Source of the DNA: CAYUIS01 sp964444825
GTDB taxonomy: Bacteria > Chloroflexota > Anaerolineae > B4-G1
DNA length: 55,628 bases
Assembly: GCA_964444825.1 (NCBI GenBank)
Contig: CAYUIS010000014.1
Coordinates: forward strand, 1 to 55,628
Reading direction: 5' to 3'
Part shown: positions 35,588 through 43,740 of the stretch, piece by piece
How the letters are laid out: every line of letters begins with the position of its first letter
How positions within the stretch are numbered: position 1 is the stretch's first letter
Notes under the pieces: generated by a model
The model's database searches: none
What the model saw: only the letters and a program-made list of their open reading frames with translations
What the model was told of the DNA's origin: nothing
Translations under genes and position numbers: made by a program

Positions 35588-36439
35588 TCACCATTGCAAG
35601 GTCACGGCCTGACCAGGTTGTAGATTCAGCTTGCTGGCCGCATTTCCTTCCCGCACCGCGATCTCCAAGTGGCCCTCGCTGCCCACCAGGGCGAGTGTCT
35701 GACCGTGCTCAACATTCGCATAGGTTCGGTGCACCCCGCGTATCTCCTGGTCAGCTACGAGCACCGTCGCCTTGTCAGCCCGCAGGCGTACCTTTACTGG
35801 TCGCTCGCTCCCACCCGCTTGGAACGTTGGAACGAGAGAGACGTTTTCCCCCTCCCACCTCAGTAGTCCAATGCTCGTGATCACATTGCCAAAGTGATCG
35901 GCGTGCAAGATTTCGCCAGTGGCGCTATTGGCTGCCATCTCCAAACGCGGAGACGGGAAAGTGATCGGGTCGTGCACCGCTGGGCCTAGGGCCGCAATCG
36001 GGACTCCCGCCGCCAAGTGTGCCGCTGCTGGCGCAAAGATGTCTCGCCCGTGAAAGGTATGACTGACTTTGGGCAATCGATAGCGTGGTGAGGCGAGCTC
36101 AACTAGCGCCTCAACTGGCTCGCAAGCCATCATATAGCTGAACACACCATTATCCGGTCCAACAAACATACCTGCCGGGGTGCGCAAAGCAACTGGGCGG
36201 CGCACACTGCCCACGCCAGGATCTACCACTACCAGATGCACGGTGTGTCGAGGAAAGAACCTATAGGCAGTGTAAAGAACGTAGGCAGCCTGACGGACAT
36301 CCTGTGGCGCTATTGAGTGGGAGATATCCACCAACTGCGCCTCGGGAACAATGCTGAGAACAACCCCCTTCATCGTCCCCACATAGCCATCAGCAGTTCC
36401 AAAGTCAGTTGTGAGGGTTACAAGTGGCATTTGCTTCAT
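35588..36439 (-). CDS. SAM hydrolase (adenosine-forming; DUF62)
   Basis: This protein of about 283 residues belongs to the S-adenosyl-L-methionine hydroxide adenosyltransferase family. TLTTDFGTADGYVG at the N-terminus, VVDPGVGSVRRP with Asp and Arg, and the FHGRDIF His/Arg/Asp motif are the hallmark residues. It cleaves SAM to adenosine and methionine; its physiological use is unclear. ATG 36439 lies only 7 nt after a -10 box (TAGAAT), so the mRNA would be leaderless; ATG 36430 is an alternative. It is divergent from the regulator gene at 36556. Confidence 0.87.
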   Translation of the reverse strand: MKQMPLVTLTTDFGTADGYVGTMKGVVLSIVPEAQLVDISHSIAPQDVRQAAYVLYTAYRFFPRHTVHLVVVDPGVGSVRRPVALRTPAGMFVGPDNGVFSYMMACEPVEALVELASPRYRLPKVSHTFHGRDIFAPAAAHLAAGVPIAALGPAVHDPITFPSPRLEMAANSATGEILHADHFGNVITSIGLLRWEGENVSLVPTFQAGGSERPVKVRLRADKATVLVADQEIRGVHRTYANVEHGQTLALVGSEGHLEIAVREGNAASKLNLQPGQAVTLQW

Positions 36440-36446
36440 CGGTGAT

Positions 36447-36475
36447 ATTCTACCGGGAAGGACAAAAGTCGTCAA
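36447..36475 (-). promoter_or_regulatory. Promoter giving a leaderless SAM hydrolase mRNA
   Basis: On the minus strand TTGACG (36475-36470) and TAGAAT (36452-36447) are 17 bp apart. The ATG begins 8 nt after the -10 box, where the start site is expected, and no SD is present. Confidence 0.65.
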
Positions 36476-36491
36476 GGAGCCACCGCCTGGT

Positions 36492-36520
36492 TTGACAACA
36501 TCACAATCAAATGATATAAT
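36492..36520 (+). promoter_or_regulatory. Promoter of the winged-helix regulator gene
   Basis: Perfect TTGACA (36492-36497) and TATAAT (36515-36520) with a 17-bp spacer, divergent from the SAM hydrolase promoter. The downstream GAACT...AGTTTC imperfect dyad (about 36528-36551) might be an autoregulatory site. Confidence 0.85.
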
Positions 36521-36555
36521 TTTTAGGAACTTTCGGAATATTAGGGAGTTTCGAC

Positions 36556-37272
36556 TTGGATAGTGCAACACCACAAAAGCTGTCCCCCAGGCAACGGGAT
36601 TTCTTGAGCCGGCTGCTCGACCTCTATCGAGAGGCCAAGGGCCCCGTACATTATGCTGAGGTTGCCGACGCTCTAGAGGTACGGCCTGTCACGGCCTATG
36701 AGATGTTGCGGCTCCTGGAGAGCAAGGGATTGGCGTACTCCCAGGCAGTACGACACCAGGGCCGTAAAGGTCGTTCGATCATCGTGTTCTCCCCGACCGG
36801 AAGGGCGACTCAGGTATTGGGAGAGATGACAGGGGACACGGTCACTGAGCGTGAATGGGAGAATGCCAAGGCAAACATTCTGGCGACACTAGAAGAGGTC
36901 AGGGGCACTAGCCACCAAGAGTTATTGGATGAGCTGCTCTCACGTATCCCGGATCGAACATCTCCATTGCTCTTTACCGCTGACATGATCACAGCCACAA
37001 TCTTGGCTCTGTACGAGCTGCGCGACGCAGCAGCAGCGAAGGGAGTATTCGCCACCATAGACCGGTTCGGTCCTCCAGGTCGAGCGGTCCTATACCTACT
37101 GGCGGGTCTGAGCCTGGCCCTTTCATTGGTGGAGAAAGCCAACCGGAACACAACATCGCTCCTCCTCTCCTACTCCCACCAATTCCGACAGCACCTGGAT
37201 AGCCTGACTCAGGGAGAACAAGCCCGCTTGTCTGATTTCGTCTACGAAGTGTTGCGAGCCCTTGGTCTGTAG
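36556..37272 (+). CDS. Winged-helix DNA-binding regulator
   Basis: This 238-residue protein starts with a TTG codon preceded by AGGGAG. Residues about 8-80 form a LexA/MarR-like winged helix (LSPRQRDFLSRLLDLY, ALEVRPVTAYEMLRLLE as recognition unit, then a basic wing HQGRKGRSI). The remaining 150 residues are helical, with a hydrophobic stretch AVLYLLAGLSLALSLV, and match no family I know. It is encoded 100 bp upstream of the phasin-like gene and may regulate it. The effector is unknown. Confidence 0.7.
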   Translation: MDSATPQKLSPRQRDFLSRLLDLYREAKGPVHYAEVADALEVRPVTAYEMLRLLESKGLAYSQAVRHQGRKGRSIIVFSPTGRATQVLGEMTGDTVTEREWENAKANILATLEEVRGTSHQELLDELLSRIPDRTSPLLFTADMITATILALYELRDAAAAKGVFATIDRFGPPGRAVLYLLAGLSLALSLVEKANRNTTSLLLSYSHQFRQHLDSLTQGEQARLSDFVYEVLRALGL

Positions 37273-37371
37273 AAAACGACATGTGGTCAAGGAGGTGAGA
37301 CAAACATAAGACGACGATCGTCCAATACTGTGGAGTCTATGTGATCAACACTCAAGACTAGGAGGTGAATA

Positions 37372-37695
37372 GTGGTCCGCATGATAGAGAAAAGTATGCT
37401 GCTGGGCCTGGGCATCTTGACCCTGACCCGGGATAGAGTCGTGCAAACGGTCAACAGTATGGTCGCAGAGGGACAAGTCAAAGAAGAAGAGGCGTCCAAC
37501 ATCATTGACAGACTGGTAGCTCGAGGTGAAGAGGAACGCGAGGAACTCCGCAACATGGTGCGTGATGAGCTCGACAAGTTCCGCATCAGTATGCCTATGG
37601 CTTCCCGCAAGGATATCGAGGACCTGAGCCAGAAGATAGATGAACTGACCGTGCGAATCGACGAACTGGCTGGCAAGAAACAAGAGAAGAAGTAG
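37372..37695 (+). CDS. Phasin-like helical protein
   Basis: This 107-residue highly helical protein has an N-terminal hydrophobic patch (MLLGLGILTLTRDRVVQTV) and a charged coiled-coil C-terminus ending in KKQEKK. The layout resembles PHA granule-associated (phasin/PhaI-type) proteins. GTG 37372 with GGAGGTG at a good distance is chosen over ATG 37381. It is followed by a hairpin terminator and the AarF kinase gene. No PHA synthase is in the window, so granule binding is unproven. Confidence 0.6.
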   Translation: MVRMIEKSMLLGLGILTLTRDRVVQTVNSMVAEGQVKEEEASNIIDRLVARGEEEREELRNMVRDELDKFRISMPMASRKDIEDLSQKIDELTVRIDELAGKKQEKK

Positions 37696-37723
37696 TCGAC
37701 CCAACTGGAGCTGATTGTGATTC

Positions 37724-37759
37724 GTGAGGTCGGGCACCCCACTGCCTCCCCGACCTCAC
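37724..37759 (+). terminator. Hairpin after the phasin-like gene
   Basis: An exact 11-bp stem (37724-37734 with 37749-37759) with a 14-nt loop lies 29 bp after the stop codon and before the AarF gene. There is no T-run. Confidence 0.5.
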
Positions 37760-37833
37760 CGCTACACGCTACAGGAGACACAACCACGGTTCCGCTACCC
37801 TCGGTGTGCGAATTGTGGTAGAATTGAAACCCG

Positions 37834-39516
37834 ATGGCCCGCTCACCCGCACGCAGCGTCCGACACCTCCAGCGCTATCGTGAGATCGCTCGCATCCTTG
37901 TTCGCCACGGGTTCGGCGAGTTGGTCGATACGCTAGAGCTACTCCCCTACCTCTCATTGCCCCGTAGACTGTTACGCCGAGAGGATTCCGTGTCATTTCC
38001 TCTCGGCGTACCCCATCGGCTACGCCTGGCTCTGGAAGAACTGGGACCCACTTTCGTCAAGCTGGGCCAGGTACTGAGCACTCGCCCGGACCTACTCCCC
38101 ACCGCCTATATCAGCGAACTGGCCAAGCTGCAGGACACGGTGCCTCCATCAGCCTGGGGAGAGATCCGCGCACTTCTCGACACAGAACTGGGCGTGCCAA
38201 TCGAGGAGGTCTTTACAGACTTTGATCCGACTCCTATGGCCGCCGCCTCACTGTCACAGGTACACACCGCCCGCTTGCCGTGCGGCACTCCCGTCGTCGT
38301 CAAGGTTCAACGACCCAACATCCAGGCACTGATCGAGACTGACCTCGAGATCCTGTTCGACTTGGCGCGGCTGATCCAAGAACGCACACCGGTAGGCGCA
38401 ATCTACGATCTGGTTGAGATCGCCGACGAGTTCGCTGTTACACTACGGGCTGAGCTGGACTTTCGCCGCGAAGGGCGCAATGCGGATCGTTTCCGTGCCC
38501 TCTTTGCTGACGAGCCATACCTCCACATCCCTCACGTCCACTGGGACTATACCACGCATCGGGTGTTGGTCCTTGAGCGCATCGATGGCATCAAAATCGA
38601 TGATATCGAAGCTCTCGATGCCGCGGGCTACAATCGCAACCACATTGCCCTCAACGCTGCCCGTATGATCATCAAGGAGGTCCTGGAGGACGGTTTCTTC
38701 CACGCTGATCCGCATCCAGGGAACTTTGCAGTCATGCCCGGCGAAGTCATAGGCGCAATGGACTTTGGGATGGTAGGACACCTAAGCCACCGATCGCGAA
38801 CTGACCTGATTCGTCTGTATGTCGTCGCCGTCCGTTTGGATGAGGAAGGGATTGTTGATCATTTGGTCCATATGGGTGTAGTCAGCGGCACAGTGAACCG
38901 TAGGGAGCTACAGAGGGACGTAGGACGATTACTGCGCAAGTACCACGGTATCCCTCTGATAGACGTACGCGCCCGGGAAGTGGTCGAGGATATCATGCCC
39001 ATCGCGTTTCGCCACAACCTGCATCTACCATCCGACCTGTGGCTGCTGGGCAAGACGCTCGCAATGATGGAAGGCGTAGGCCTAAAGCTAGTTCCCGAGT
39101 TTGACATGTTTGCCGTCTCTGAACCGTATGTCCGCCGCTTTATGCGGGACATGGCCTCGCCACGCACCTGGGGACCCCCGCTCCTAAAGGCAACAGGCGA
39201 GTGGATGGAACTACTAGGGCAGATTCCCCGTATCAGCTCACAGATCTTGACCCGCGTCGAACGGGGAGAGGTTGAGGTAACGATCGACCACAAGGGCCTG
39301 ACTGAAGCGCTGGGACGAATCGACCAGTTAGCGAATCGGCTTTCACTGAGTATGCTGCTAGCTGCACTCATCGTCGGTCTGGCCCTTCTGGTGCCAGTGT
39401 TCAACCTGGGCGATCAATGGAATCTGGCAACAGTGGTCGTCATTCTTGGTTTTGTTGGCGTCAGCCTTCTGAGCCTCTGGCTCGTGTTCTCCATCTGGCG
39501 GTCATCAAGGAAATGA
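37834..39516 (+). CDS. AarF/UbiB/ABC1 family atypical kinase
   Basis: This 560-residue protein carries the ABC1 fold in residues about 60-430. The diagnostic KxGQ motif is FVKLGQVLSTRPDLLP, the Ala-rich loop is AAASLSQVH, the invariant Lys is in VVVKVQRP, and the catalytic segment is FFHADPHPGNF with metal Asp in AMDFGMVG. Two C-terminal hydrophobic helices (about 508-530 and 536-556) anchor it in the membrane. Homologues support quinone biosynthesis or lipid homeostasis through an ATPase activity. A TAGAAT lies 9 nt before ATG without an SD, so the message may be nearly leaderless. Confidence 0.92.
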   Translation: MARSPARSVRHLQRYREIARILVRHGFGELVDTLELLPYLSLPRRLLRREDSVSFPLGVPHRLRLALEELGPTFVKLGQVLSTRPDLLPTAYISELAKLQDTVPPSAWGEIRALLDTELGVPIEEVFTDFDPTPMAAASLSQVHTARLPCGTPVVVKVQRPNIQALIETDLEILFDLARLIQERTPVGAIYDLVEIADEFAVTLRAELDFRREGRNADRFRALFADEPYLHIPHVHWDYTTHRVLVLERIDGIKIDDIEALDAAGYNRNHIALNAARMIIKEVLEDGFFHADPHPGNFAVMPGEVIGAMDFGMVGHLSHRSRTDLIRLYVVAVRLDEEGIVDHLVHMGVVSGTVNRRELQRDVGRLLRKYHGIPLIDVRAREVVEDIMPIAFRHNLHLPSDLWLLGKTLAMMEGVGLKLVPEFDMFAVSEPYVRRFMRDMASPRTWGPPLLKATGEWMELLGQIPRISSQILTRVERGEVEVTIDHKGLTEALGRIDQLANRLSLSMLLAALIVGLALLVPVFNLGDQWNLATVVVILGFVGVSLLSLWLVFSIWRSSRK

Positions 39517-39593
39517 CGCCAGTGCGCGCAGAGGGATGATCCCCGGGTATTCGCCTGCTTCCCAATCCGCCCTCACCACATCCAGAGTGCTGG

Positions 39594-39621
39594 TTGTCAT
39601 TTCCCACTTCTGTGCTATGAT
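39594..39621 (+). promoter_or_regulatory. Promoter of the zinc-ribbon LysM gene
   Basis: TTGTCA (39594-39599) and TATGAT (39616-39621) with 16-bp spacing lie 31 bp upstream of ATG 39653. Confidence 0.5.
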
Positions 39622-39652
39622 ACTCTCCGTCCTGCACCTCAATCTCCAGTAG

Positions 39653-40996
39653 ATGACGATGGTCGAAGAATCCAAAGCCCCCCTTCAGACCGAAGAACCT
39701 CGCTTTTGCCAGGCTTGTGGCTCACGCGTAGCGGCAATGGCGACAACCTGCCTTATGTGTGGCGCTTCGCTCATCGAAGGGGAACCCTCACCGGAAGAGG
39801 AGAAAACCCAAAGACAACTGCCTGGGTGGATCAGAGGCTTGATCGTCGTTGGATTAGCGCTCGTCATCCTGTCAGCAGGTAGCTTTGGGCTCTACAGACT
39901 TATGACGGCACGACCCGAGGTCGAGGAAGTAGCTCCTACCGCCATTCCCACTCGAACGCCGACCCTGACGCCAACTCCCACTGCGACGCAGACGCCCACC
40001 TCCGTCCCCACGCCGACCTCTATTCCTCCACTCGCCCACCAGGTGCAGGGCGGAGAGACTCTCAGCGACATAGCCAATCTGTACGGTGTAGCCCTTGAAA
40101 AGATCCGCGATCTAAACCCATCCATAGATCCCAATCTGCTTCAAGTGGGGCAAATCGTGCTCATTCCGGTCGCAACGCCCACACCAGGGCCAACCGCTAC
40201 GCTTGATCCGAACGTTCCCACGCCTACTCCCCCGGACTATGTGGTCCACATCGTCTCACCAGGTGAGACGCTAAGTACTATCGCCGAGGCATACGCCGAG
40301 CAATATCCTGAGGCCGGTGTTTCGATCCAATCCATCCGTTTTGCCAACGATTTGCCCGCTGCTGATGATACCATTCGAATCAATCAATCCCTCATTATCC
40401 CCCTGAGCACACCAGAGCCCAGCCCTACGCCCACGGTGGACCCCAATGCCACATCCACGCCAATACCTCCCTATGCATCAGTACCACTCCTCAAACCACC
40501 TGGCGGAGCAATCGCTGTAGGCACGTCCGATCCAATACTCTTGCAGTGGGCTTCCATAAACGTACTGCGTGATGACGAGTGGTATGAGCTAACCCTCTCA
40601 CAGCCACCCGGGGGTACGATTTCGGCAACCATCCATACCCGCTCTACTGCCTGGCGCATTCCTGCCGACCTGATGCCCGCTTCGGACGCCTATGTACGAG
40701 AGTTTCAATGGCAGGTTGGGATCGTCCAAGAGGCGCTTGATGACGACGGCACACGGATTTATGGGGAGGTGGGATTCCCAAGCCAGACAAGGACGTTTAC
40801 TTGGCTGGAATTCCCCCCCACTTCCACGCCGACTCCAACCCCGACCAGTACTCCTACCATCACTTTGACCCCCAGCCCTACCCCTAGCCCTACCCAGACT
40901 CCGACGGCCACGTCCACACCTATCCCAAGCCCCACATCCACCCCAACCCCTTCCCCCGTGCCCCCAGCCCTTCCTAGTGCCACACCTGCCCCGTAA
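39653..40996 (+). CDS. Zinc-ribbon, double-LysM, Thr/Pro-rich membrane protein
   Basis: This 447-residue protein has a cytoplasmic zinc ribbon (CQACGSR and CLMCGAS, about residues 19-39) and one membrane helix (about 60-84). A Thr/Pro stalk leads to LysM 1 (about 128-173), a second stalk and LysM 2 (about 200-253). A beta-rich domain (about 280-385, with LLKPPGGAIAVG and LLQWASI) and a long (T/S)P-rich tail complete it. LysM domains suggest cell-wall binding, and the tail may be glycosylated. Proteins with this layout are common in Anaerolineae. The cytoplasmic zinc ribbon on a surface protein is unusual and could signal across the membrane. Confidence 0.83.
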   Translation: MTMVEESKAPLQTEEPRFCQACGSRVAAMATTCLMCGASLIEGEPSPEEEKTQRQLPGWIRGLIVVGLALVILSAGSFGLYRLMTARPEVEEVAPTAIPTRTPTLTPTPTATQTPTSVPTPTSIPPLAHQVQGGETLSDIANLYGVALEKIRDLNPSIDPNLLQVGQIVLIPVATPTPGPTATLDPNVPTPTPPDYVVHIVSPGETLSTIAEAYAEQYPEAGVSIQSIRFANDLPAADDTIRINQSLIIPLSTPEPSPTPTVDPNATSTPIPPYASVPLLKPPGGAIAVGTSDPILLQWASINVLRDDEWYELTLSQPPGGTISATIHTRSTAWRIPADLMPASDAYVREFQWQVGIVQEALDDDGTRIYGEVGFPSQTRTFTWLEFPPTSTPTPTPTSTPTITLTPSPTPSPTQTPTATSTPIPSPTSTPTPSPVPPALPSATPAP

Positions 40997-41073
40997 CCAT
41001 CCGTCTCATCAAGGACTCTGCATTCTGCTCGCTTTGATGCCGCACATCCAAGTGGAGCTGCTCTGTCATAAGA

Positions 41074-41101
41074 ACAGCGCCGCTCGAAAGAGCAGCGCTG
41101 T
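41074..41101. terminator. Bidirectional hairpin between convergent genes
   Basis: A 12-bp stem (41074-41085 with 41090-41101, one G-U type mismatch) with a GAAA loop sits between the LysM gene and the convergent NfnL-like gene. Confidence 0.6.
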
Positions 41102-41135
41102 CTCCTCTAGACCCTACCGATGCCAGGTATGCTTC

Positions 41136-42590
41136 CTATTGCCAGGGGCTGACCTCTCCCCGCAAAAAGGCGTTAATATCGGCAGCCGCCCGCTTGCCAG
41201 CTCCCATCGCGCTCACCACCGTCGCTGCACCGGTTACCACATCTCCACCGGCCCATACCCGGGCCATAGTGGATCGTCCTGTCGCATCATCAGCCACTAT
41301 CGTGCCCCACCTGCTGCGGTCCAAGCCCTCTGCATCGACAAAGACCAATGGATTAGGACTGGTACCCAGGGCAAAAACGACGGTGTCGACCGCCATCTCA
41401 AACTCGGAGCCCTCGATCGGGACTGGCCTGCGGCGGCCAGATGAGTCTGGCTCGCCTAGCTCCATCCGAATGCACCGCATCCCGACCACACCACCCTTCT
41501 CGTCTCCCAGGATCTCGACCGGGTTGGTGAGGAAATCAAAGATAACACCCTCCTCTTCGGCGTGGTGTACCTCCTCGGCTCGAGCCGGAACCTCCTCTCG
41601 GGAGCGACGATAGACGATGTGAGCCTCACCAGGTTGTCCGCCGTTTTTCTGCGCCTCAAGCACCTGCAGACGCAGACTGCAACGGGCGGCATCCATCGCC
41701 ACATTGCCCGCGCCGATCACTGCCACCCTCTTCCCCACCTTGACTGGCGTATCGTATTCGGGGAACCGGTAGCCCTTCATAAGGTTAACCCGGGTTAGGA
41801 ATTCGTTGGCCGACATCACGCCGTTGTAGTTGATACCGGGGATACGAAGGAATGAAGGCAATCCAGCACCAGTGCCCAAAAAGACAGCGTCATACTCGTC
41901 CAACAACTCGGGAAGCGTAGCGATACGACCGATCACGTGATCCAACGAAATCTTGATTCCCAGGCATTCGGCTGCATAATCGATCTCACCGTGAACCACG
42001 CCCTTCGGCAAACGGAACTCTGGGATACCATACACCAGCACACCGCCAGGACTGTGCAACGACTCAAAGATGACAACCTCGTGTCCCTCTCGCCCCACAT
42101 CCACTGCGCAGGTCAGACCTGCCGGGCCTGAGCCGACAACGGCGACTCGCTTACCAGTGCTCTCAAAGCACTCCAGAGGGCAGGTCCTCTGAGCCAACTC
42201 ATAGTCCCCCACAAAACGCTCCAGCCGCCCAATAGCGACAGGCTCCCCTTTCTTGGCCAGGACACACGTCAGTTCGCACTGCACTTCCTGGGGGCAGACC
42301 CGACCACAGATAGCCGGCAGACTGTTCTTCTTCTTCATCGCATCCACTGCTCCGAGCATATCGCCCTCACGCAGCGCAAGGATAAACTCTGGGATTGGCA
42401 CTTCCACCGGACACCCCTCAACACAGTGGGGCCGGGCACACTGGAGGCACCGCTCCGCTTCTAGACGAGCCAGTTCCACTGTGAAACCAAGGGCAACTTC
42501 GTCAAAGTTGCCTCCACGCTCCAGTGGATCTTGCACAGGCATCTCTTGCCGGGGGATCTTTATCCGTTCTCGCTGTCCAAGTTCCGACAC
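41136..42590 (-). CDS. NfnB/SudA/GltD-like oxidoreductase subunit
   Basis: This 484-residue flavoprotein resembles the small subunit of glutamate synthase. The N-terminal Cys motifs CLQCARPHCVEGCPV and CGRVCPQEVQCELTC hold Fe-S clusters; FAD site VVGSGPAGLTCA, NADPH site VIGAGNVAMDAARC. With the next gene it matches electron-bifurcating NADH-dependent ferredoxin:NADP+ oxidoreductase (NfnAB) or sulfide dehydrogenase (SudAB). The GTG start follows directly after the stop of the partner gene, and the SD lies in the partner's last codons, so translation is coupled. Confidence 0.9.
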   Translation of the reverse strand: MSELGQRERIKIPRQEMPVQDPLERGGNFDEVALGFTVELARLEAERCLQCARPHCVEGCPVEVPIPEFILALREGDMLGAVDAMKKKNSLPAICGRVCPQEVQCELTCVLAKKGEPVAIGRLERFVGDYELAQRTCPLECFESTGKRVAVVGSGPAGLTCAVDVGREGHEVVIFESLHSPGGVLVYGIPEFRLPKGVVHGEIDYAAECLGIKISLDHVIGRIATLPELLDEYDAVFLGTGAGLPSFLRIPGINYNGVMSANEFLTRVNLMKGYRFPEYDTPVKVGKRVAVIGAGNVAMDAARCSLRLQVLEAQKNGGQPGEAHIVYRRSREEVPARAEEVHHAEEEGVIFDFLTNPVEILGDEKGGVVGMRCIRMELGEPDSSGRRRPVPIEGSEFEMAVDTVVFALGTSPNPLVFVDAEGLDRSRWGTIVADDATGRSTMARVWAGGDVVTGAATVVSAMGAGKRAAADINAFLRGEVSPWQ

Positions 42591-43454
42591 CTACGCACCT
42601 CCCTCAGCCAAGACGGCTCTCATCCGGCATTCGTGCTCCCAATGCTCGACTGCCCTCTGTTCCTCATCCCGGTAGAATCGCTGGCGGGCCAGCAGGTTAT
42701 CCCAATCCACCTTGTGGGCGTCGAACTCTGGACCATCAACGCACACAAACTGGGCGCCCTCCTCAAGTAAGACCCGACATCCACCACACATCCCAGTGCC
42801 ATCTATCATGATCGTGTTTAGGCTGACGATGGTCGGCACCTCGAAAGGCTTTGTCGTCAGCGCGACCACTTTCATCATGATCGCAGGGCCGATCGCCCAT
42901 ACGCGCACAATCTCGCCCGGCCGCCCTTCCAGCAGCTCTTTAAGCGGTTCGGTCACGAATCCCTTGCGGCCATAGGAGCCATCGTCTGTACACACAATGA
43001 GATCGTCGCTGACGTCACGCATCTTCTCTTCCCAGAAGAGCAATTCCCCGTTGCGCGCGCCAATGATCGAGATGACGGTATTGCCAGCCTCTTTCAGCGC
43101 CTTGGCAATAGGATATATGGGGGCGATGCCCACCCCACCCCCCACACAGATCACCGTCCCATAGTCTTCAATCTCAGTCGGATGCCCGAGGGGGCCAGTA
43201 AAGGTAGCAAACCCCTCGCCCGGCTTCATAGCGCCCATCTGCATCGTGGACTTGCCCACCTCCTGGAAGATGATGGTTATCGTGCCGGACTCTGGATCAT
43301 AGTCCGCTATAGTGAGCGGAATACGCTCTCCATACTCGTCGATGCGCACGATCACGAATTGACCAGCCCGTGCCTTGCGTGCCACCTCTGGCGCATCGAC
43401 AACCATCAGCTTGTTGTGTTCACCCAGACTTTCCTTACGCAGAATCTCATACAC
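42591..43454 (-). CDS. NfnA/SudB-like FAD/NAD-binding subunit
   Basis: This 287-residue protein has a ferredoxin-NADP reductase fold: FAD-binding RIPLTIADYD, GKSTMQMGAM, NAD-binding GGGVGIAPIYP and the C-terminal [2Fe-2S] Cys set (DGTGMCGGCRV...CVDGPEFDAH). It belongs with PyrK and the small Nfn subunit. It is the first gene of the two-gene operon, with a good promoter at 43522-43550 and GGGAGG before the GTG start. The pair probably links NADH, NADPH and ferredoxin pools, which suits an anaerobe. Confidence 0.9.
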   Translation of the reverse strand: MYEILRKESLGEHNKLMVVDAPEVARKARAGQFVIVRIDEYGERIPLTIADYDPESGTITIIFQEVGKSTMQMGAMKPGEGFATFTGPLGHPTEIEDYGTVICVGGGVGIAPIYPIAKALKEAGNTVISIIGARNGELLFWEEKMRDVSDDLIVCTDDGSYGRKGFVTEPLKELLEGRPGEIVRVWAIGPAIMMKVVALTTKPFEVPTIVSLNTIMIDGTGMCGGCRVLLEEGAQFVCVDGPEFDAHKVDWDNLLARQRFYRDEEQRAVEHWEHECRMRAVLAEGGA

Positions 43455-43521
43455 AGATAGCCTCCCATTCTTCGCAGACGAGCAATGATCGCCGATAGCC
43501 GCTGGCTCTCAACTGCGGTTT

Positions 43522-43550
43522 AGCATACCTGATTCCAGGCACATAGTCAA
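43522..43550 (-). promoter_or_regulatory. Promoter of the nfn-like operon
   Basis: On the minus strand TTGACT (43550-43545) and TATGCT (43527-43522) are 17 bp apart, about 70 bp upstream of the start codon. Confidence 0.7.
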
Positions 43551-43740
43551 GTGGCGTTCATCGTTTCTGCCCGTGACATCCATCATTTGACCGTTCTTGT
43601 TCCTGATGCTACAATTGACTCTGGGACATGTCCAAAGCCCGCCAGCTCAAGCCCACATCGCCCCCAATCTACACAGGATGAACCACCAGGCTGCTGCGGG
43701 AAGCGACCCGTGGCACCAACACCAAACCAGGAGGCAAGTC

